Assembly (NCBI GenBank): GCA_038277395.1 | Contig: CM076190.1 | Coordinates: forward strand, 190,900,001-190,964,000 | Direction of reading: 5' to 3' | Source: Dryocosmus kuriphilus | Lineage: Eukaryota; Arthropoda; Insecta; Hymenoptera; Cynipidae | Length of the DNA: 64,000 bases | In this document: piece after piece, positions 9,000 through 21,379 of the stretch | How the letters are laid out: every line of letters starts with the position of its first letter | Position numbering within the stretch: position 1 is the stretch's first letter | Translations under genes and position numbers: made by a program | The notes under the pieces: model-generated | Told to the model about the DNA's origin: nothing | Seen by the model: the letters and a program-made list of their open reading frames with translations, nothing else | The model's database searches: none

Positions 9000-11900
9000 C
9001 AAAAAATAAAAATGTATAAAGTAACCTTGCCAAACCCTCCCCCGTGTACGCGGGATAGTCTTGCTTACAGAAGGTGATTAGCCGCTATCATCTTTAAAGC
9101 CCAGAAAACTCCGGACGATGTGGCTGGTGTTAATAAATATCGCCTTCTTTATAAGATTTAAAAATATTCCAGTCTGTCAGGATAGTCCTGTCCCAGTAGA
9201 GGAGATGGTGTTCGCTCTCATTCGCTGCATCATTGTGTCTACGGGTATATCCTTGCGAGGCAATCTTTGTACTGCCATCAATGCTATGTTCGATTGACTC
9301 ATTTGGATTTTTACAGAGGCGTCACTTATCAGTAGCCGCCTCAATATTGAGGACGTGTTTTTGATAATTATTCGTATTCATTACTCCATCTTGTACAGCA
9401 ATAGAGAACCCCTCCGTTTCCGGAAACATTTCTTCCCGCTTTAGCCAGAGTTATAAAACGTCAGCATCCACGCATGGAAGATCCAGTATTTGAGGATTTC
9501 TTCCATGCAGTTGCTTGCAGCGTCATTGAGCATTAAGATGTTCAGCAGTTAGGTGTGCGATGTTTTTTGGTAATCGGCAACTGCTTGCTTCAGAGTGGTG
9601 TACTGGTCTACTCTACAGATGTAGTCGTAGGACGAAAAGTCCGTCCTCTTCATGAAGTATTCGCGCAGCTGTGTAACCTGCGAGTCACAAAGCCGTCGAA
9701 CATCCAAAACCCCTCTACCCCCTAGCTTGCGTGGTAAGCCTATTCTCTGCACAGCCGTGTTCTCGTGATGCATCCGATGTTCAGACATTTTCACGCGGGT
9801 GATTCTTTTTAAAGCCTCAAGGTCCAATTTGGACCACATTAATAACCCAAAGGAGTACGTTAGGAGAGGAATGTCAAGGGTTTTAATTGCACTGGTGATG
9901 TTCTCAGCACTGAGATTGGTAGACATGATCGAATTCAGTCGTCTCGGAAACGAAGTCTTAAGTGCCTCTTTCATTGCAGACGCGAGTGGTCCTCTTGCCT
10001 GCAGCATACCGAGACACCATTACGACTTCTCAACAATCATCGTCTGTATCAGATCCCGGTCATCCGTTTCCACTGAACTGATCGTCTCTCCATGTGATAT
10101 ATGCAGTTTCCTGCTTTTATTTCGACCAAAACTCATCCTGGTGTAATTGGAAGCATTCAGTACGATGTAAGGTGAACTTTGAAGTTTAGCCTCTGACCCA
10201 GCATAAACCTTCAGGTCATCCATGTAAAGGAGATGAGTGACCTGAGATTCAGATAGCTCCGCTATTATATTAAACCCACAGGACGTGTTGTTGAGTGTCC
10301 TACTCAGAGGGTTTAGGGCCAAACAGAACCATAATGAACTAAAAGAGTCGCATTGAAAGAAGCCTTGTTTAAATTACAAGGACTGAGTGTCCCTCGCAGC
10401 TCCATGATTAAAACACCTGATTTTCGTGCACATTGTGCTCATGACATGATCAAAAAATGAAATCGCGCATCGGCAGATCTTATATATCCTGAGGACCTCA
10501 AATAAATAGTCGTGACGCGCCGAGGGAAAGGCTTGCTTATAGTCAATGTAGGCTATGCGTAAATTACGTTGACGATGCTTTGCATGTAGCACGACTGCAG
10601 TACCAATTTTGACCAAGTCCATGGCCATGAGGCACTTGTAGAGTGTGGAAAGGCAAGAAATTGGTCGATAGTCACAAGGTCTATTAGGATCTGGTTTTTT
10701 TGGTATCATACACGTGTCTCCCTCTGTCATGAAAGAAGGCATAAGTTCCGGATTCTCCAAAATGACCTGAAAGACGCCCGGAAGGGAGGGGTGCAGAGCC
10801 ACCAAATACTTGTAACAGAAACTGTGCACTCCGTCTGGACAAGCGCCTTCAAGTTCTTCGCCCTCTATAGGATGCGAGTTACCTTAGAAGCTGTTATAGA
10901 TAGATTATCCATCGCAGGCAGTTTTGCAACTTTCTCCTTTTTGGGTTCAAGCAACGGCGTGTCCAAATCACTTGACACATGTTTACCACAGATACCTGAC
11001 CAATATTTAGGCAACTCCTCACCACTCGGGTGTTCACTGTCATTAGTCACTTTCCCATCAGAATGTTTACGGTGAAATTCCTCTTCATTTTCTAGGAAGG
11101 TCTTGTTGTCATTACTTCTCGCAGTATTCCTCTTGAAGCATCGAGGACGCGCTGACAGCACCATCACCCTCTTTCTGAAGTAGTCAATAACTTCGTCTAG
11201 GTCCGTAGATATTCTTGGACTGATGTTAAGTAGGCGCAGGATATACTCTACGTGACGAGTCAGCTTTTGTAACCTACTGCCCTTTTGAAATTGATACAAC
11301 CGACCAAGTTGGGCTCTTATTTTGCTGACCTCGTTTTGGCGCCTAAACTTCCAAGGAGGGTCTGACTTACACCTGGAGAAGTAGGTGTTATTTCCCCGGA
11401 ACTTGACTTTGATCTCATCATCCTGACACACGCGAACGCGGCGCAATATTTAATAGTCTGCAATTGCTGCAAGCTCATGGCTTGACGCAGGAACAGAGGC
11501 ATAATGTGATCGTTGAAGCTGCCAACGATCTGGAGAAGGGCGTTGTTAATCCTCAAATTAGGAAGAGCACCCCTCTGGGATGGTTCCTGTTCTGCAAACT
11601 CTATAACGGCATCAGTGATGTACTCTGAGAGACGCAAGCTCTCTTCATTAAGCTCTTCAATGGGTTCCGTAGAGGCTTGGTCTAGCGGATGAAGACCTAA
11701 TGACTGACAACTATGTGACAATCTTCGTTCCACTTCCATCGGACCCAGCTCCCGGATACTTGCAGCATCGCGTATCTCGGGCAGAATCTCCTCCTCGACC
11801 GTCTCCGCGGAGTTCGTTTCGGAGAGTACTAGTTGTTATTCTACTCGTCTCTTCATGTTTTCAGCTTCAGCCACGGAAACGAGCTTACGACGCTCAGATG

Positions 11901-12545
11901 AGCAGAATTGGACAGCTAGATGACGTAAGGTCACCCTCGAGGCCAAATCCGGATGAAGGCATATGAAGAGACGATGTTGTTCGTTTGTCATAAATCCACC
12001 CCCGGATAGAGCCTCAAAGTGACATTTGACTACATCCCTATTCATGGTTTTCCATGATATCCGCTTTCTGGCCTGTGTACTCACCTGTTGTTGCTGGAGA
12101 ACGGTCTCAACTTTGGACCTATTTCGGCTGATGGTTTTTCTTTGGACGAAATTCTCCCAAATTGTCAAGTTTGTTCTCCGACTAAGGCCATCTTCTGTTA
12201 CTGTCTGTAATTCCGGGAATTTGAACACAAATTTTCGGCGAAAGGCCATCCCATCCTATGAAGTGGTGGTCGCACATAACTCGTTTTCAAATTTGCAACG
12301 CATCACGTAATCGTCATACTGAGGCTGAAAGTTGATGCGCTGCTGTCGCATTTATGCTGAAGTGGTCGGACGTTCAGTACAGAGATTATGACCATCCGAA
12401 GCATCATCAGCAGTCATGCCTGGTGACATGGCACCTGCCACCTCTTGCCGATGTTCTGGCTGAAGAGAATTTTCTTCGGCTGACATAGACCGAGCTGCCT
12501 GTCCATCACGCGACACATCGTTGTCATTCCGAATGTTTACAGCCT
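9000..12545 (-). pseudogene. R2-superclade non-LTR retrotransposon, frameshifted
   Basis: Read from 12545 down to 9000, one long polyprotein is visible in pieces. An N-terminal region (about 12545-11320, with stops near 12356 and 12250) leads into PPWKFRRQNEVSKIRAQLGRL, typical of the region before RT. RT follows: GDTCMIPKKPDPNRPCDYRP, AYIDYKQAFPS, then THLLYMDDLKVYA (catalytic YMDD). A thumb-like part (TRVKMSEHRMHHENTAVQRIG) comes next. After 9549 the frame is broken but still shows CRLCKNPNESIEHSI, an RRHN motif and YWDRTI, which fit the C-terminal zinc knuckle and restriction-like endonuclease of the R2/R4/NeSL group. The exact clade is uncertain. At least five frame breaks make it dead. 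Confidence 0.8.
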
Positions 12546-12585
12546 CATCGGTCTTATTTTACTATTATTATTATTATTATTATTG
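12546..12585 (-). repeat. (AAT)n tail at the 3' end of the RTE element
   Basis: On the minus strand the sequence reads ...GGCTTAATGGTAC followed by about eight AAT units. RTE-type LINEs end in short tandem repeats, so this marks the 3' end of the element at 12586-14950 and its junction with the 5' side of the R2-like LINE. Confidence 0.7.
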
Positions 12586-14950
12586 TACCATTAAGCCGTT
12601 TCCCTTTCTCTCGTTTCTAGCCTCGTTACCTTATCAGAGATTAGGAAGTTTGTATGACTGTAAGGAAATGAGCGCTTATTGGATCTTATAGAGCATATAT
12701 CGATCCAGAAGTCGCATACTGCCTACTCAAACAACACGCTAGTCCCAGATTACCGCTCCGAACCAGGCTGCTGATCGAACTTTCTAGCAATCACCCATGT
12801 TAGACAGCTTCGCACAGCCATATGGGGATCTATACGCTAGATCCAATTCATGCACGCTCGGCAAAGCCCTCCACCAGGACCCATGAAAGTTCAAAATCGT
12901 TCGCTTCAGTAGATCGTCACACATTTCTCATAGACAGTTTTTCGCCATACACCTCCATCCTATACTACAACTTCTGCTACCCTTATATTCATACAAATTT
13001 TCATGCAAGCTCTTGAAATACTATGGTTCTTTATATCTTTTCGCTTGAGAGTCTCATTCACATATTCCCAGCATCCTGTCCTCGTCCTACCCCTGGGCTC
13101 GCGATAGTTCACTTTTCCGAGATATACTTGCTTCGTTAAACATTCTTTATCCATGCTCTCAGCATGATAAAACCATCTCAAAAAATTTCTTTCACTGTCG
13201 CTCATCAGGGTTTCTTCTATGCCACATTACTTCCCTACCTTCGTTTATGCGTCTGAAAATTTCTCTATCTACCTTTCCGTCAGCAGCAAACAAGCTTCCA
13301 GGATACAGGAAATGATCAAATTGTTCAATTCCCTCACCGTTTAGAGAAATACTGCATACTGTTTTCTCATCAGCTCTTTCGAACACGATAATTTTTTGAT
13401 TTACATTAATCTTTATACCCATACTCTTCGCTCTATCATTTTGCCTGCTCAACATTCTCTGAAAATTTTCCGCAGATTCTGCCATAAGTGCTCCATCGTC
13501 TGCAAAAGCCAAATTACATACTTTCACTGTTCCGAGCTTAACACCTTCCTCGTCTAAGCGCCATTCGTAGATATTTATCCATATGTATATTGAATAACCA
13601 TGACGACATGACGCAAACTTGCCTGACTCCCTACATGATATCAAACCAATCACTCAGTTTTCCATTTACCCTTACGCTCGCTCTATAATTTTCATATATT
13701 GCTTTAATTGATATAAGAAGCCAACCGTTGACCCCATACTCTTTCAGAACCTGCTAAACTTTAGCTCTATCCACCTTGTCGAAAGTTCTCTCTAGGTCAG
13801 TGAACGTGCGAAAACTTTCTTGTTTACTCTCTTTTCTTCTGTAATCTGCCGCACGTTAAATATTTGATCTGTATATGATCTCCATGGCATAAATCCGCAT
13901 TGGATTTCTCATATCTCTTCTTTCGTTTTCTCCATGACTTTGCAAATGAGTATTTTACTAAATAATTTTCGTGCAGTACTAAGTAAGCTAATAGTTCTAT
14001 AGTCATAACACTCATCCTCATCTCCTTTTCCCTCGTAGACTGGAGCGATGATCTCCTTTCTTCAATCATCTGGAACTTGTCCGTCTATACCAGCAGCCTT
14101 ACCGTTCTTCAGATTCTTAATTACCGCATTAATGTTGAACATGCTAATTCCTGCTTTGTCACCTTCAAAAGAAGTTCCTAATGTACCTTCTACTTTATCG
14201 CAATTGTTAGCCTCTGTAGCTTCAGCTCCATACAATTTCGGAAAATAGGTTTCACACAGTCCTTCTCTTTGCCTGTATCCCACACCATATCACCATCAGC
14301 ATTCTTAATTCCGATCAACTCATTACTACTATTTCTTTTCCTAGTTTTTTTATCCATTTCCAGGACCGCTTCTTATTTCCTTCGAAATCACTGTGCATTT
14401 TCCTTCCTTCTTCCGCCTTGATTTTATCCTTATTTCCTTTGGTCAATCGTTTCATTTTTTATTTTTATGTCTACAGATGATTCTTAACCTAGTCTTCCCC
14501 TCATTACTGATACCTTTGATATTATGTATTCTTAGGTATGCTTGGTTCTTCTCGTTAAGTGAGACGCGGATTTCATCATTCCACCAAGCATCTTTTCATT
14601 CTTCCTACAGTAGCAGTTCCAGAGACTTCAGATGCACTCTTGAAGATGATATTACGTAATATCGTCCATGCTTCCTCTACATTATTATTGCCTAATACCG
14701 TATTCCAGTTCTTTCCGTTTCTATGTAAATAGACTCTTAGACAATCACGATATTCTATTTGTGTTTCTGAGTTCTGCGATTTCCCCCTTGACACGCGATT
14801 GTTCTTCTTTGTTAATTTTTCTTTTCCTCCATCCGTTTGCCAGGCTAATCTTCGGAAATACGAGACAGAGAATATGAAAACTCGTTTTTCGAATCTTTCC
14901 CGTATTAATGGTCTAAGAGACAAGGCTCAAAAATCCGAAACCCTATAAAT
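12586..14950 (-). pseudogene. RTE-clade non-LTR retrotransposon, 5'-truncated
   Basis: Fragments run from high to low coordinates. A pre-RT region at 14923-14560 ends in AWWNDEIR. RT motifs follow: LKNGKAAGIDG (14140-14070), SVMTIELLAYLVLHE (with Ser-Met-Thr for the usual first-motif spacing), and CNLAFADDGALMAES, where FADD is the catalytic box (about 13520). Then come KINVNQKIIVFERADEK and VDREIFRRINEGREV. The C-terminal tail (13205-12960) reads NFLRWFYHAESMDKEC and GRTRTGCWEYVNETLKRKD, as in insect RTE elements. The endonuclease domain is missing, as expected for 5' truncation during target-primed insertion. Several frameshifts and stops lie between blocks. Confidence 0.85.
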
Positions 14951-15267
14951 ATGATAGGAAAGATTTCTCAATTACACAGTGAAGGATATCAGATCCCAAA
15001 ATTTTCTGTATTATTCAGTAATTTAAAAACGTTATTTTTCCTTTCATTCTGAAATGTAACTTAAAATTAATTATAGGATCATAAAGTAATTTTCATGAAA
15101 ATAATAGGTATTCTGCTACAACCTGAGCAAACCTAGGCCCTAGGTCTTTCGTATCATTGTTTGTGTTTTGTATATAAGGTAGACAACGATTTCAAACTTT
15201 TTCACTGCCTACATTGTGCAATATATAACAAATATTGTAATGCTTAATTATACCGCATGTTTCATTC

Positions 15268-15530
15268 TATGCGCTCATGGAGAGAAAATTTTTTCGAATA
15301 AAGCACGACAGGGCCCTTGTGATTTTCACACGACGATAACGATACGGATTCTGTATTAAAGTATTCGATTAACGTATCCCGTATCACACGTTTTACGCAT
15401 AGCATCAAGCGCTGCGAATAACTCATGAATTGTGCATTAATGAAATGTTTTTGTGGGCCTTGTGCTTTGCAAAAATCACAACGGCGCTATCGTGCTCTAT
15501 TTGTAAAAATTTTCTCTCCGTGTCATAAGT
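15268..15530. mobile_element. MITE-like TIR element upstream of the secreted-protein gene
   Basis: About 50-70 bp at 15268-15337 is imperfectly complementary to about 15460-15530. Both ends contain GGAGAGAAAATTTT, then AAATA/GAAGCACGA, then TTGTGATTTT. Total length is about 260 bp with no ORF, so this is a miniature inverted-repeat element. It ends about 200 bp before the ATG of the secreted-protein gene and so lies in or next to the likely promoter. No clear target duplication was identified. Confidence 0.6.
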
Positions 15531-15729
15531 CCAGTGAATATGGAAAATTCCGTGATTTGGTATATAGAATTTTCTTCCTTCGACTCCATTTAGAAAAATA
15601 AATATAACGTGTTGTTTGATAAACGTAATAAAAGTTAGTATAAACAGGAGTCACTTGTCGAGTGAATTTTCATTAGATATTCTCGAATATTAGTTTCAAT
15701 TTTTCTCTTACTGAGGACACTTTGCAGAA

Positions 15730-15775
15730 ATGAAGATTTGTTCTGGAATTTTAATCATTTTCCTTCAGCTTATTT
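15730..15775 (+). CDS. Secreted-protein gene, exon 1 (signal peptide)
   Basis: The ATG at 15730 begins MKICSGILIIFLQLI, a compact hydrophobic signal peptide with one basic residue before the core. A strong donor (T|GTAAGT, GT at 15776-15777) ends the exon in phase 1. A second possible donor lies 4 bp on (AA|GTGCAA). A near-copy of this exon and of its leader lies at 45809. It belongs with exons 2 and 3 below, because all three share phase-1 boundaries. Joining the strong donor to the strong exon 2 acceptor creates an in-frame TAA (see findings), so either the weaker sites are used or the gene is damaged. Confidence 0.65.
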
Positions 15776-16616
15776 GTAAGTGCAACATATTATTATAATA
15801 TGTTAATATTTACGAAAAATATTACTCTACCGACGGTAATTTTTGGCACAACTAGCGTGTGCGCTATTAGATATCACTGGTTAATTCGAAACACGATAAA
15901 TCGTCCAAAAAAAATGAGAGAAGTTTTACAAAAAAGTGATAAGCTTATGAAATTCCGCGTCTAATGAGCTTTAGTAGAGGTATCATTGACTTGTTGAAAA
16001 ACATACCATGTTATCGCTTTTTAAAAAAATTCAAGAATTTCTCGCATTTTTTTATCGTTTCGCTTTCAAATATTTTTACTTTAAAAAATCCGTTATGAAT
16101 TTTCTTCACTCATTAGGTTCCCAGATATTCAAATTATCTTAATTAAACAAGAAAGAGAACTTAATATATCTTGTGAAATGTCAAGCGCTTTAAAATTGAT
16201 TTCTGTAATTTTGATCTAATATTCAAATTCTTGAGATAATAATAACTGTGTTTGCTTCACATAGAAATATAGAAAGCGTATTATTCTACTTTTGTTCATA
16301 ATTTCTATTCAGAATAATTAATTATTTATAAAAAATTAGGAAGGATAATAAAAACCTTGTGGAATTTTTGAAATGTAGTATTCTTGAAACCTTTTTAATT
16401 TCTGAAATTTTTAATAATTTCGTCAGTTTTCGAAATGCTTGTAACTTTTGTAAACTGATGACAATTTTTCGAAATTTGAGCAATTTTTGAATTTTTTAAA
16501 AATTCTGTGGAATTTTTGAGGAATTTTTGGAATTTTTAAAAATTTTTTTGAATTTAAACAAATTTTTCAAGATGTAATAAAGTCATAAACCCAACCATTT
16601 CTGATTGTTCTTGCAG

Positions 16617-16709
16617 AAATAAGTTCACAGGGGAACCTGTGTGGTAGAGATCAGCCAGAATCTTCTAAGGAGAAAGAAGTGACTCACTATGAACCGGACG
16701 TAAATGCGG
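16617..16709 (+). CDS. Secreted-protein gene, exon 2
   Basis: A good acceptor (TGATTGTTCTTGCAG) ends at 16616. The only open frame across the exon reads ISSQGNLCGRDQPESS then KEKEVTHYEPDVNAG, hydrophilic and acidic/basic as expected just after a signal peptide. The donor is G|GTAAAT with GT at 16710-16711, leaving one base that pairs with the first two of exon 3 to give GAA, so exons 2 and 3 join cleanly in frame. An internal alternative acceptor (AAATAAG|TTCACAG) would fit the weaker exon 1 donor. One Cys is present. Confidence 0.6.
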
Positions 16710-18751
16710 GTAAATATTTTTGAAATCTTTAAAATTTTTCGAAATCCTAGGAAACTTTTGGAAATCTTGAACACTTCAGCACTTATGTGATTGAATGCAT
16801 AACATGCTAAACGAAGGGTTAACCGCTAGAAATTCTGATGTACACTAGACTTCAAGAATTCAAAGAATCCGAAGACTTCAGAAATCTTCAAAAGACTTCC
16901 GAAGACCTCCGGAGGCTTCAAAAGAAGTCTAAAGAATTCAAGGGATTCAAAAAATATCAAACAGTTTCAAAAGATATCACATAACTTCAAACGACTTCCA
17001 AATAATTCAATGGTTATAATAGACGTCGAAGAGTTCAAAAGACTTCCGGAGACTTTAATAAACTTCACAAGACTTAAAAAAAACTTCAAAAGATTTCAAA
17101 TACTTCCAAAGTGTTCTGAAGACTTCAAAGACTTGAAAGAATTTCAAAGGATTTTACAAGACTTAAAGAGACTTTAAAAGACTTCAAAATTATTAAAAAG
17201 ACTATAGGACTTTACGAGACGTCAAAAGACTTCAAAGACATCAAGGAATTCAAAGAACTTCACAAGAAAACAGTAGTTATTCAAATAACATAATATTGTT
17301 ATTTCGGTTGTGTAGCTATCAAATTTGGAGGGAAATATCTGCGGCCTTGCATCCAATAAATACATAAAGAAATCAAACAGATGCAAATTTAATACTCCAA
17401 AAAGTCATCCAAAAATAATCCATACAAGAGTTTTCGACGTTTCGACTCGAAAGGATTTCAAAGGATTTCACAAGGCTTGAAGAGACTTTAAAGGAATTAA
17501 AAATTCTTCAAAACACTTCAAAGGCTTCAAAAGACTTCAAAAGACTTAAAAAATTTCAAGAAAATCAAAAAACTTAACAAGCGTTCAAAAGTCCTCAAAA
17601 GAGTTCAAAACACTTCAAAAAACTTCAACAGACTTTTGCAGAGCTCACAGACTTAAAAAGGCTTCAAAGACTTAAAATATTTCAGAAGACTTCACAAGAC
17701 TTGAAAGTATTTCAGAGGATTTCGCAAGACTAGAAGAGGCTTTGAAAGGTTTTAAAAGTCTTCAAAAGACTTCAAAAACTTCACAAGACCTCAAGATACT
17801 TCAGAGATTTCAAAGGAATTAAAAAAAAAGCGCAGGACTTCAAAGAACCTTAAGAGCCTTCCCAGAACTTCAAAAGGTTTAACAGACCTTACATGTTTTA
17901 AAAAGAGTCCAAAATACTTCACAAGACTTCAGGAGACTTCAAGAGACTTTAGCAGACCTCAGAAAACTTCAAAAGACTTCGCAGGCTTCCAAAGATTTGA
18001 AAAGACTTCGCAAGACTTTAAGAGACTTTTAATGACTTCAGAATACTTCACAAGGCCTCGAGAGACTTCCCAAGAATTAACAAGACTTCACAATACCTCA
18101 AAAGGCTTCAAGATGTTACAGACTTCAAAATACTTCGAATGAATTCAAAATACTTCACAAGCCTGCACAAGACTCTAAGAGAATTCAAAAGAGTTCAAAA
18201 TAATTCACAAAAATTGAAGAGACTTTTACGGAGCTCGCAAGACATAAAAAAACTTCAAAGACTTTAAAGATTTCAAAAGACTTCCCAAGATTTGAAAGGA
18301 TTTCAAAGGATTTCACAAGACTAGAGGAGACTTTAAAAGATTTCATAAGTCTTCAAAAGACTTCAAAAACTTCACGAGACCTCAAAATACTTCAAAGACT
18401 TCAAAGTAATTTAAAAAACAGCGCAAGACTTCAAAAGATTTAGAGGATTTAGCAAGCATTTAAGAGACTTTAATAGACTGCGTAAGACTTCAAGAATCTT
18501 TAAAAGTCATCACGAGACTTAAAAAGTCTTCAACAGAATTCGAAGACTTCCAAACATTTAAAAGTCTTCAAAAGACTCCACGAGACTTCAGAGGCTTTGA
18601 AAGATTTTACAAGACTTCAGAAGGCTACAGAAGCGAGTGTACACCTGAGGTCATCAGCGGTTAACCCCTCGGGATGATTGATCAAAATTATTAAATATTA
18701 AGTTACTAGTATAAAAAAACTGTATTAATAAATGTAAATTTTTTTCTACAG
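16710..18751 (+). repeat. Intron 2 filled by a GACTTCAAAA minisatellite
   Basis: From about 16855 to 18640 the intron is an almost unbroken array of degenerate units of about 10 bp, consensus near GACTTCAAAA, with variants such as GACTTTAAAA, GATTTCAAAG and GACTTCACAA. There is no ORF. A small interruption of unrelated sequence lies at about 17275-17450. The acceptor TTTTTTCTACAG ends the intron at 18751. The A-run recurs about once per helical turn, which would make the DNA curved. Confidence 0.85.
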
Positions 18752-19278
18752 AAAAAGCTGCAATGATATTTAAATCTCTTCATCGAGGAGAAGTTCTTAT
18801 CGAAATGAATGATGGTTGCATTTATGTAGGAGATCTAGACGAACCCCTTTTCATGTCTAGAAGTGCACCTGAAATACCTACCTGGCTGCGAAGAAGCGAG
18901 TACTCGTATAATTTTCATCCGCCTAAAAAGTACGAGGTTTTTGTACAAACGTTTGGCGGAAGGAATTATCAATTAAGGAGAGAGATTCACAAAAATTTTA
19001 CAGGTCCCCGGCATTATTCTCTAAATATGGATCTTCCGACAATGGCGTGTTTTTATTTAGATGAAAAGTACTATACTGTAAGAGATTTCGAAATGTTCAA
19101 TGTCAGTGATCGCTATTCTACTCATTACTACACTGGATCTATTTATGTAGCAATAAAAAAAACCCTGCTTGTATATAGAGCACCATTTCGACCATTTTTG
19201 CAGGAAGCAACGACATCATCATCAACAACAACAGAAACAACAACAGAAACAACATCAGAAACACCAACAAAAACATAA
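18752..19278 (+). CDS. Secreted-protein gene, exon 3 (mature domain and Thr-rich tail)
   Basis: The exon begins after TTTTTTCTACAG and reads (E)KAAMIFKSLHRGEVLIEM, staying open to TAA at 19276-19278. Its 170-odd residues contain two N-glycosylation sequons (KNFTG, FNVSD), two Cys (DGCIYV, TMACFY) and many aromatic residues. They end in a mucin-like tail of about 25 residues with TTSSSTTTETTTETTSETPT. I recognise no domain. With exons 1-2 the product would be about 210-220 residues with the N-terminal signal removed. A venom, salivary or other secreted effector is possible, but that is inference from architecture only. The open frame, good splice sites and a downstream AATAAA support a real gene. 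Confidence 0.65.
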
Positions 19279-19860
19279 ATTTATATTTGTTATGTTTTTT
19301 TCAAAACTTATATTGATTTTCGCCATTTCAGCAACGTGGAATTTCTGTTTAGTCTTAGATTGTCCTTTCTCTCGGTTTGTCACGTTCGACACTTTCGAAA
19401 CCTTTTGTGCCTATCATCTACCTATTCATTTCCTTGAGAACGGCCTTCCCAAAGCAATTTACTTGTAAGCCCTGTAAACATCTGGTCGTCAGTTTCTAAA
19501 GCCACCGACCTTGCCAACCATCTTGATTTAAAATATTTATGGCATACAGGCAGATGTCTCCGAATTACCTGAATTTCGACAGAAATCCTTGCAAGGGCCC
19601 TTACACCCATGTCCCATTATTCAATTTTTGTTCGCCGCCTTCGCTTCATACTTTGGACCTCCTCAACCAATATTGGACCTCAACCTGATCGATTTTCCTT
19701 CTATAAAAAGTTTCTAAATTTTCCCTTTTTGCAATTTCGGCTTCGCTGTGTCATCGACTCTTGTACACTCACCTTTCGTCTGTTGAACTGATCAGTTATA
19801 AGCGTGTATCATGTAAAAATTACAGAATATTTAATCAAATAAATTTATATTGACTGTAAA
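19279..19860 (+). other. Probable 3' UTR of the secreted-protein gene
   Basis: This is AT-rich sequence without credible ORFs after the stop codon. An AATAAA hexamer at 19838-19843 is a plausible polyadenylation signal. Confidence 0.45.
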
Positions 19861-21330
19861 CTGTTCTTCAGTATTTTATTCGCCAATTAAATGAGTAAAA
19901 ACAATCATTATGCCATTATGGAATGAACGAACGAGTTAAGGAGTGTGCTTAAACCTAATACTACCTCCCCCCTGCTTATGAACTGTACGTGAGAAATTAT
20001 GCATCCGAGGATGCTTTTCCCATTCTAAATAGACATTTATGGACGTTGAATGGCATCCGTAACACTTGCCAACTGTCGAGTATGTCATCGACACCTCCGC
20101 TTTCCAAATTCCTATTCTACCATTTTTCCAACCTGGAACCCTGTTTTGAGTTTCTCTGGTGTCATTCAAGCTTCAAGAGCTAATAGTGAAACACCCCTTA
20201 ATATTCGGCTATTTTCAAATTTTTTAATTGCACGAATTTATCTTGAACATTAGGATAAGAGACCTGCACTTTATATTAATGGTGTCCATCAATCATTTAA
20301 CAAATTCATGTCCTTAGCAGTTCGAGGAGTGATCAGTGACGCAAGCTAGTGCATAAGCTTTTCTTGAATCGTGAACTGCATCGCATTGTATGGTCTTTCG
20401 AACCGGATATAACGTAATGGAGAAAGTTCTCCCAGAAAACAGCAAGCATGGATTTCAACTGTTTTTCCTATCAAAACAATTAATGAGAAATTTACGATTA
20501 ACTAACTTAAACGTAAGCAAATAACATTATCAAGTCTATTCCTAACGTGAACATTACGTAAAGCGGAACGTGAACATTTCACTCAGATAAATATAAAGCA
20601 GTATCAGGGAAACGAATAGCGAATATTATAATGAAACTTTAACGAAACCATGCTCATAGGCGAAATGAATGTTCTGTAACTTAAATAAGAACTAACGAAG
20701 CCTCAAGTCAACTGCAAACTGTGCATTGAATTTCTGTGCAAAAAACATTTCGGGCACGGGTTTCTAGACGCAATTCATAACACAGAATCTATGTGAAGAC
20801 GTAAGCAAGCACAATCGTTAACCTGCAACGTGGACGTGATGAAATTCTGGGTACCAGCGCATTCTCTTCAGCAGCGCAACCTCCTCATCAATGATAGTCA
20901 ATGTAAATGCAAGTCTCATGCCTTGTTCTCTGGGTCAATAATCTTATGTGGAAATTCCTATCAATAATTATTCCTCCATTCTTAAACAATTCGCCTTTTG
21001 TTCATGAAATTATAAATTTATCTCAAAAATGAGTCCAGAAGGTCAAATCCGGTATAAAAAACTTACATATTTGAGAAAGCGCCAGTTTAAAGTCTGAGGT
21101 TACAAAGTAAAAAGACTACGCTGACTGGTCCGTTGGTTAGATCGTTCTAAATGTATTGCAAGAAAAGTTTGCAAAATGAGAAAAAATTGAAAAACAATTT
21201 GATATAGTGCAATCAGAAACCGAATCTTTAATCTCGGAAACTGAATTGGAATCGGAAGATAAGGAGAGAAGTGATTTTGAGGATGAGGTTTCTTACACGA
21301 TCGGCAAATCAAAAGCAATTCTTGTTAGCT
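19861..21330. other. No recognised gene
   Basis: Short overlapping ORFs (60-77 aa) on both strands show no conserved motif. I see no repeats or RNA genes of note. Confidence 0.4.
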
Positions 21331-21379
21331 TAATCAGTCTATTGCGTCCGTGATACAATCACAAATTTAGAACTTGATG

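Noticed and set aside
16855..18640. CRISPR-like array
   Set aside because: Units are ~10 bp, degenerate and without spacers, inside an intron of a eukaryotic gene.
19169..19468. 99-aa Gln/His-rich ORF overlapping exon 3
   Set aside because: Shadow frame of the ACA-rich Thr tail and 3' UTR.
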